Source of the DNA: Oidiodendron maius Zn
Taxonomy: Eukaryota > Ascomycota > Leotiomycetes > Myxotrichaceae
Assembly (NCBI GenBank): GCA_000827325.1
Contig: KN832875.1
Location: 62,001 to 126,000 of the forward strand
DNA: 64,000 nucleotides
Direction: 5' to 3'
Shown one piece after another: positions 57,357-64,000 of the stretch. The position numbers and the translations under genes were made by a program. Below the pieces are notes generated by a model. It did not search any database. It was not told the origin of the DNA and saw nothing but the letters and a program-made list of their open reading frames with translations. The first letter of the stretch is position 1, and every line of letters begins with the position of its first letter.

Positions 57357-58718
57357 ATGGTAGTCATGGATCCAAACTCGAAAGAAACTGCAGTTCCTGG
57401 TTATTCTTTGAGTATCAACTCTCTAGCAACCTCTATCTTCTGCTGCGAGGCTGTAGCTCCTGTCGAATTCCAGTCCTCTGAAATTAAGATTCCAGTCAAG
57501 CACCACCAGGTTACTGAATCATTCTTCACTGAATCTAAGCACATACTGGCCAAGAGTTACCCGAGAGTAAAGAAAGCTCTGCATAAGCCCGACTCTTTTA
57601 CATTTGTTCTCGAGGTGACCACTCGCATTCCAGGTGGCGGATCTAGCAACTATCAACTCAATCCAAGTCAAGCCTACCATTGGATTGTTCCTATTGACGG
57701 CAATCTTATCAAGATTAAGAAAGGACGAGACAAGAAAGAGGATCAATATGACGTGCGCAAGTGTATTGAGAACCCGAATAATGGCACTACACAACAGAAC
57801 TGGGTTGAAATCAATTCTATGGAGATAAGAAAAGAATTTAAGAGGGGCCACGAAAAAACAAAGGATGCCGTTAAGTACGCATGCAAAGTCGAAGGGCATG
57901 ACAAGCAGTGGACCGTTCGAGTTCTAGAATTAGAAACATCAGCACGACCTGTCTATAAGATCGGCAGGAAGAAAGCCAAGAGCCAAGAATTAGGCGCCGG
58001 TAAGGCCAAGATAGAGCCAGCTATCAGCAAAAAAATAGCTAAGATCACAATGCCGAAGCACTTGGAAGACGAGGAGCAAATGGCAGATGATGAGGATGAT
58101 AATGTGGTGTGCTCGATTGTTCGACAAAATAGAAATCGAAATAACAGAGCACCATTGAATACCAACAAGCCAAGGGTAAGGGTTGAGACTGAGACCACGG
58201 AGGTTAAATCACTTGCGCGTGGCAATTCATGGGACGCTGGTAAGCGCTACACTGATAAGAGTGGTGAGAAGAGTATCACAAAGAATACAAAGGCGGCGGT
58301 CCTTGATGAATTTTCTCCCCCTAATGAGCACTTGAGTAGCCAGAAGACGGTTGTAAAAAAGACAATTAACACCGATGGTTCCAGAAAAAGGAAGGCGGAG
58401 GGCGTTGGTGTTGGGGGTGGACCAGTAGATGAGTGTCAGGAAGAGAACATCGTTAAGAGGAGAAAGTTGCCTAGAGCGGCGAAGATCAAGAGTAACAAGG
58501 AGAGAGAATTGAGGATGAAGAGAGAAGTGGAACAGATCGCGGCAGCAGGAGAAATTGGTGATCAGCTAGCGTTGGAGCCACCTCCTAAGAAGAGAGAGGT
58601 GGAGAGACCTACGACTAAGGGCCACGCAGGCAAGAAGTCAAGGAGAGGTAAGAAAAAGACGGCAGCTGAGGATTTGCAGTGGGGACCAAGGTTCCACTAC
58701 CCTAAAAACATATTCTAG
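57357..58718 (+). CDS. Uncharacterised basic protein
   Basis: 453 residues, single exon, not recognised. Residues ~50-200 look folded (HQVTESFFTESKHILAKSYP, SFTFVLEVTTRIPGGGSSNY, QNWVEINSMEIRKEF, YACKVEGHDKQWTVRVLELE). The rest is Lys/Arg-rich and disordered with nuclear-signal-like runs (SRKRKAEGVG, VKRRKLPRAAKIKSNKERE, KKSRRGKKKTAAED), ending RFHYPKNIF. A nuclear or nucleic-acid role is possible but only inferred from composition. The second ATG (57366, MDPNSK) is an equally plausible start. The neighbouring region downstream is repeat-rich and AT-rich, so this may be a lineage-specific gene. Confidence 0.6.
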   Translation: MVVMDPNSKETAVPGYSLSINSLATSIFCCEAVAPVEFQSSEIKIPVKHHQVTESFFTESKHILAKSYPRVKKALHKPDSFTFVLEVTTRIPGGGSSNYQLNPSQAYHWIVPIDGNLIKIKKGRDKKEDQYDVRKCIENPNNGTTQQNWVEINSMEIRKEFKRGHEKTKDAVKYACKVEGHDKQWTVRVLELETSARPVYKIGRKKAKSQELGAGKAKIEPAISKKIAKITMPKHLEDEEQMADDEDDNVVCSIVRQNRNRNNRAPLNTNKPRVRVETETTEVKSLARGNSWDAGKRYTDKSGEKSITKNTKAAVLDEFSPPNEHLSSQKTVVKKTINTDGSRKRKAEGVGVGGGPVDECQEENIVKRRKLPRAAKIKSNKERELRMKREVEQIAAAGEIGDQLALEPPPKKREVERPTTKGHAGKKSRRGKKKTAAEDLQWGPRFHYPKNIF

Positions 58719-60221
58719 GTTGTTGTAAGTGTGGATAGATCCATGTACAATATATCATAATGCGATGCAACTCACGTCATTCCTAATGAGCAAAAGTGCT
58801 GTAGAAACTAGTATCCCGCCTCAGGGTCTGCAGATGAGGTCCATCTCCTTATCAGTGAAATCGATAAAAGCAAAATAAGTTATGACGATTAAATTATGAG
58901 AGGTGTTAGTGTCGTTAATATTATTTTTTTATGCGCCAACACTCTCTATGCTGACTATTAGTAATTACTCTGCTTTAATTTCCCAAATAGTGACTAACTT
59001 ATGCTCTTTGTTAGCGAGATTTCTATAGACTTAAGGTATAAGGTATACCATCTTGTCATTAAAGATGAGCTTTATATTCTAGTTGGGTACCTGTTCAACT
59101 CGGGCACTGACGAAAATGTAAAGTAGCTATTAATTAAGGTTAGCCATTGTTACCGCTAATAGTTATTTATTTGCTAATTGAAAAAGTTGGATATATCGTT
59201 GTATTTGCCTGTGTGAGAGTTGAAAGGCCCGAGGGAAGAATGCAATCTGGAGAGGCGATGAGCATTAACAAGCAAAAGTTGAGTGATCCTAATCACTTAG
59301 TAGAATAGAGATATCGAGAGAGTTTTTATAGTTGGATAAGGGCAGTATTAAGTGGAGTGAGAGCTATAGCCACCAAATTCCTAAAATTCGAATCTTGATA
59401 TATACTTTTCCATTCTGGGGTTTGTTTCGGCATCCGTCACACGTGCTGACGACATGCCGCTAAGGCATTTAAGATGGACACTAAGTTGCTGGATACCCAG
59501 GCGAACATGTAGCCTTGCTAAATCTCTCGATATCAGAGATGAGAACCGGCCTTATTACAAGACCATCAATCAGGGAGATGGAAATGACCGATGTTTTATC
59601 TCGCGAAAGCTCTGTCCATCAGTAAGCGGATCACCTAATTTTACCGCAAAAATCACGATTTTTAAATTCTAATAACTCAGCTATTTCTTATTATTTTCAT
59701 TTCAAATTAAAAATCCCAGCTATTTACTTATATATAATTAATATTTGAGAATTTCAAGGATATCAAATAGTCGATCTTTAAGATATTATATTCTGGCTCT
59801 CAAATTTGACCATTACCCTTAGAACTTAATAACTACTTAATAAATAATTAATTCAAGCTTAGATATTAATCTCACTTAGGTAGATAGCTAGAATTTTTTA
59901 TTTTATATGAAATACTTTAGAAATAGCTAAGTTATTAGAATTTAAAAATCATGATTTTTGCAGCAAAATTGGGTGATCCGCTTACTGATATGATCCGCTT
60001 ACTGATGGACTACGTTAATCGTCCCGCATCGATTAAACTAAGAAATGTTCCCCTCCAAGAATCTTCCATCCTCCCAACCTTAAATTTGCACCCCTTGAAT
60101 ACGTTCATACTCGGCCTCTAACCACGGGATTGTCTAATATCCCGATGTATCAAGCAATCTTACTTTCGATATACCCCTCCTCGATTCCTCTCGCCGACAG
60201 GACTCACACTCTCGCTCAAAT
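58719..60221. other. AT-rich intergenic region containing a MITE
   Basis: 1.5 kb. 58900-59400 is AT-rich without a gene; 59614-60010 is an inverted-repeat element listed separately; the last 200 bases hold the promoter of the SPX-EXS gene. Confidence 0.5.
59614..60010. mobile_element. Non-autonomous DNA element (MITE) with long inverted arms
   Basis: Outer ends are a perfect 20-bp inverted repeat, GTCCATCAGTAAGCGGATCA at 59614-59633 and its complement at 59991-60010. Inside, 59619-59687 pairs with 59920-59988 over about 69 bases with four or five mismatches, and similarity continues imperfectly to about 115 bases. The right terminus is duplicated: TGATCCGCTTACTGATA is followed at once by a second copy of the end. 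The interior is AT-rich with no coding. Ends starting CAGTAAG resemble the Tc1 end at 27305, so a Tc1/pogo-type transposase is a reasonable mover. No clear target-site duplication is seen. Confidence 0.75.
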
Positions 60222-63200
60222 ATGAAATTTGCTAAGGAGCTGGAGCAGGAGCTGGTTCCAGGTATGAGAATTGAATCGCAACAATCAAGCCATTGAAGTT
60301 GCTAACGATGTATTAGAATGGCGCGTCAAGTATCTCGATTATAAACAGGGGAAAAAAAGGGTCAAAGCCGTTGCTCGCGCTGTAGCTCGTGCGAATGCAA
60401 CCCCTCGAACACCAATCCGACCAGAGGTTGGCCCTCGGCGTCCGAGTACCTACGGAACGATATCTTCCTCTATCTTACCACGATCCCGAACTCCCTTGAC
60501 TACTTGGGGATTCAATAATCAAAGCAATGAGCCAGTCCAACCACTCCGCCATTCCCCAGCGCCACTTGGCAAAGACTCCAGACTGGAATCTGAAGAATTG
60601 CCAGGAGACTCTTTAACGGGACACAAATCTCCTCCAATTACTATACCAAAAGCAAAGACAACTGCGAATGCCGAAGAAACTTATGGTTCTAACAGCTTCG
60701 TGCCAACGCCACCAAACAATTCTAATATGCCATTTGAACTTCCGGATCCAGCTGTATCTCCCCAAACCCCTCTGGAAGGTACCCTCGAACGCACCTCCGA
60801 TCCCATATCAGAAAGCCAACGAAGGGCTTCATTAGAAGCACCTCATACGCCATATGAGGTGGGGTCGACTTCCGTACCGCGGGCACGACATGCCTCGATC
60901 TTTGAACCGCTTCGCAACCGCTTCACACCCAGTCACAACACACCTCTTTTGAGGAAAATTTTCACATCGGTTGGAACACCGCCTTCTGCGTCTCGTCGAA
61001 CTGATGTAAGTATGGTAGTAGTGGACCAAGTAAGAGTGCGACAGAAAGAGTTCTTCTCTTGGATGGATTCTGAATTGGAAAAGGTTGAGACGTTCTACAA
61101 ATTGAAGGAGGACGAAGCCGGTGCGCGGTTGATGGTTCTCCGAGGACAGCTACATGAGATGCGCGATAGGAGGACTCGGGAAATTGCAGAGGCACTAAGA
61201 ACGAAAGGAGACCGAAAGGTCGATCGCTCTCGCTTTGAACCCCACAGCGAAGTATCTACTGGCCAGCATGCCAAAGCTGATAATTCGGGTCACCCTGCGT
61301 CAGAGGAGCATCATTCTTCTTGGCTGGAGCCTCTTGAAAGAGTGTTGGGAGAAGCGAAAGCAGCAGTTTTGAGGCCTCGGGTAGGATCAAACTCCAAGGC
61401 GTTACAAAATCTACAGATAAGCCCTGAATTGCGGACCAAAGGACAACCAGAGATAAACAGTTCTGCAGATAATCGTCGCGATTATGTCCGTCGCCCTAAC
61501 GAACACGAAGTGCCGTACCGTGCCGCTAAAAGAAAGCTCAAGCTCGCTCTGCAAGAGTTTTACAGAGGCATGGAGTTGCTCAAATCATACGCTCTCTCAA
61601 ATCGAACTGCCTTTCGTAAGATTAATAAGAAGTACGATAAGGCAGTCAATGCCCACCCTCCGTTGCGGTACATGTCTGAGAAGGTTAACAATGCATGGTT
61701 CGTTCGGAGTGATGTCCTGGACGGGCATCTCCATGCCGTGGAAGACTTGTATGCCAGATACTTCGAACGAGGGAATCACAAGGTTGCTACGGGAAAATTG
61801 CGAAGCTCACAAGATAAACATGTCGATCAGTCAGCCAGCGCTTTCAGAAGCGGTCTTCTGGTAGGTATCGGAGCAGTTTTCGCAATCCAAGGAGTCATTT
61901 ACGGAGCAGATCTTCTTAGCCATCCTGACCCAACGATCCAAACGCAAACCAGCTATCTGCTGCAGATTTATGGCGGATATTTCCTGGCGCTCTATCTGTT
62001 TTCTTGGTTTTGCTTCGACTGCAATATCTGGACACGGAACAAAATCAACTACACTTTTGTGTTTGAATTCGACCTGAGAAATAACTTGGACTGGCGGCAG
62101 ATTTCCGAATTTCCGGCATTTCTGGTCTTCTTGCTAGGATTTTTCCTGTGGTTGAACTTCTCGCGATATGGAAGTCCAGTGATGTTTATATATTACCCTG
62201 TGATTTTGATATTTGTAACAGTGCTAATCATATTTTTTCCTGCTCCAATTTTGTATTACAAGAGCAGAAAATGGTTTATTTACTCTCACGTAAGTGCGCT
62301 GCAACCCTAGACTCATACCTTTGATCAAACTCACCAGGATTTAGTGGCGTTTACTCCTGGCGGGTCTATATCCTGTGGAGTTTCGTGATTTTTTTTTGGG
62401 AGACATGTATTGTTCACTAACATATTCTATGGCCGTATGTTTCTCTATCTCACTTCTTTCCTCATTTTACTAATGTAGTTCTCAGAATATCGGGCTCTTC
62501 TTTTGTTTATACGCACATCACTGGAACGACCCACCACAATGTAATTCCTCGCACTCACGACTCCTTGGGTTTCTCTCAGCTCTACCCGGCATTTGGCGTG
62601 CATTGCAGTGTCTGCGCCGTTACCGAGATACACAAAATGTCTTCCCACATCTTATAAACTGCGGAAAATACGCTATGACAATCACCTATTACGCCACTCT
62701 AAGTTTGTATCGTATAGAAAAAACCAATCACATGCTAGCACTTTTCACAACGTTTGCAGCTGTCAATGCGATATATTGCTGTAAGTTTATGCTTTTGTTC
62801 ATTGTTTTATACTAATAAGCAACAGCGGTATGGGATTTACTCATGGATTGGTCATTACTTCAACCTCATGCGAACAAACACTTCCTTCGTGATGTACGGG
62901 GCTACAAAAACAAAAATTGGTACTATCTAGCCATGATTCTAGATCCAATTCTCCGTTTCAACTGGATATTTTACTCCATTTACACACAAGATCTACAACA
63001 CAGTACGCTTGTCAGTTTTTTCGTCAGTTTTTCTGAGGTTAGTCGCCGAGGAATGTGGACATTATTCCGAGTTGAGAACGAGCATTGTTCCAATGTTGCC
63101 CGTTTCAAAGCATTTCGAGACATCCCTTTACCCTATGAGCTTGAGACCAGTTCGCAAGAATCCATTTCCGGAAGGCAAGAAGTCACCAGTCCTGGGATGC

Positions 63201-63553
63201 CACCTGTAACCACTCCTTCTGCCTCCCCAGAAATTTCTCGCCATCGCAGCCATACTAGTTCTGGCTTGGAAACACGCCCATCGCCTAGCGAATCGGTCAT
63301 TCGCCGTCGCCCGCAGCCAGGACGAACATTCACCAAAATCCTGGCCGATGCCCATACGCAAGATTTCGAAAAGAAACGAAAGCCTGCAATTGGCGATAAC
63401 GGTAGCGACAACGGCTTGGAGAGAAATCACTCGTTACACGAAGATGGCAGAGCGGGTAGTAGTGACGATGACGATTATGAAGATGATCATGATACAGCAG
63501 ATATGTTTGAGGCACAGAATCTTCTGAGAGAGGCAGATGTCGAGCGAGGATGA
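60222..63553 (+). CDS. SPX-EXS domain phosphate transporter (Syg1/XPR1 family)
   Basis: Five exons: 60222-60261, 60317-62289, 62345-62434, 62486-62780 and 62826-63553, 1041 residues. The SPX domain starts at the first residue (MKFAKELEQELVPEWRVKYL, DYKQGKKRVKAVARA). It resumes after a ~230-residue disordered insert (VRQKEFFSWMDSELEKVETF, then AKRKLKLALQEFYRGMELLK and FRKINKKYDKAV) and senses inositol pyrophosphates. From ~residue 530 come membrane segments (GLLVGIGAVFAIQGVIYGAD, GYFLALYLFSWFCFDCNIWT). The EXS domain then follows: PVEFRDFFLGDMYCSLTYSM, IWRALQCLRRYRDTQNVFPH, and FRVENEHCSNVARFKAFRDI. The acidic tail (DDDDYEDDHDTADMFEAQNLL) is usual in fungi. XPR1 exports phosphate; Syg1 is its yeast relative, at the plasma membrane or Golgi. 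Confidence 0.94.
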
Positions 63554-64000
63554 GCGATATGGAATGATGGACATGGTGTACTGTGAAAATGATCTTTCAG
63601 ACATGGACCAAAATCAATCCCATCAACATGCGTTATACTCTTGACTCAAGAGATTGCGCATATCGTAAGATTAGATACGGTCCAAGCGAGCACGGAACCA
63701 AATCCCATGATACCCCAGCACTGTCACACTTTACTATTACGCATCTGAAGTTGAGAACTTCTGCGATACCATCAGATCGAAATTAAATGTGTGTGTCTTT
63801 ATCATCTTTTGTATTTGGTCCCTCGCGTAAGGCAGAGAGAGGAACCCAGGCAGATGACCTTTAAAAGCGTATACTGGCGAGGGACAACCAAGAAGAGGAA
63901 TTTTCAGTGCATATATTTTGGAAATGGGTAAATTCTTTTAAATAAAACAACAGCCCGGGCTGCTCATCCGGCTGTCCAGTGTGTCTCAGCTTATAGAGTA
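63554..64000. other. 3' flank of the SPX-EXS gene
   Basis: 447 bases to the end of the window; no gene or repeat recognised. Confidence 0.5.

Overview
The window is nuclear DNA of a filamentous ascomycete (Pezizomycotina). Most genes carry short GT-AG introns of about 45-115 bases, and the gene set is typical of this group: sedolisin, GT21 ceramide glucosyltransferase, 2EXR and F-box proteins, SPX-EXS transporter, GH53 and GH18 enzymes, and a Ser-rich GPI protein. AT-rich, TpA-rich repeat remnants suggest repeat-induced point mutation (RIP). 2EXR and F-box/LRR families are abundant in Leotiomycetes, but I cannot fix the class from this window.

Layout. 1-20.6 kb is housekeeping-like: a partial secreted tripeptidyl peptidase, a Rad9/Crb2-like BRCT protein, a 2EXR protein, an orphan, ceramide glucosyltransferase, then SEN2 and the CAF-1 large subunit in tandem, and a low-complexity conserved-looking protein. 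20.6-27 kb holds a gene remnant, a two-repeat secreted protein, an F-box protein with a Cys-rich tail, and an F-box/LRR gene with two in-frame TAG codons. 27.3-32.1 kb is a repeat graveyard: a 5' Tc1 transposase fossil, and a SNF2 ATPase relic on the minus strand that is interrupted by a GC-rich plus-strand gene remnant of unknown kind, followed by strongly AT-rich DNA. 34-36.3 kb has a GH53 galactanase and a small three-exon membrane protein.

37-50 kb is metabolic. A class V PLP enzyme (isopenicillin N epimerase-like) is divergent from a RidA protein. Next come a cis-CaaD-like tautomerase, a PHD-finger protein, an MFS exporter, a PAF acetylhydrolase and a hydantoinase-DUF917 fusion. A PLP enzyme, an imine deaminase, a tautomerase and a transporter in about 7 kb could be one pathway; this is inference from family chemistry and position. 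A decayed extended-SDR C-terminus follows.

51-64 kb has a GH18 chitinase, a Ser-rich GPI-anchored wall protein split by a 259-base assembly gap, an orphan basic protein, a MITE with long inverted arms, and an SPX-EXS phosphate transporter.

Exon structures were built by eye from splice motifs and frame continuity. Nothing was checked against a database or transcript.
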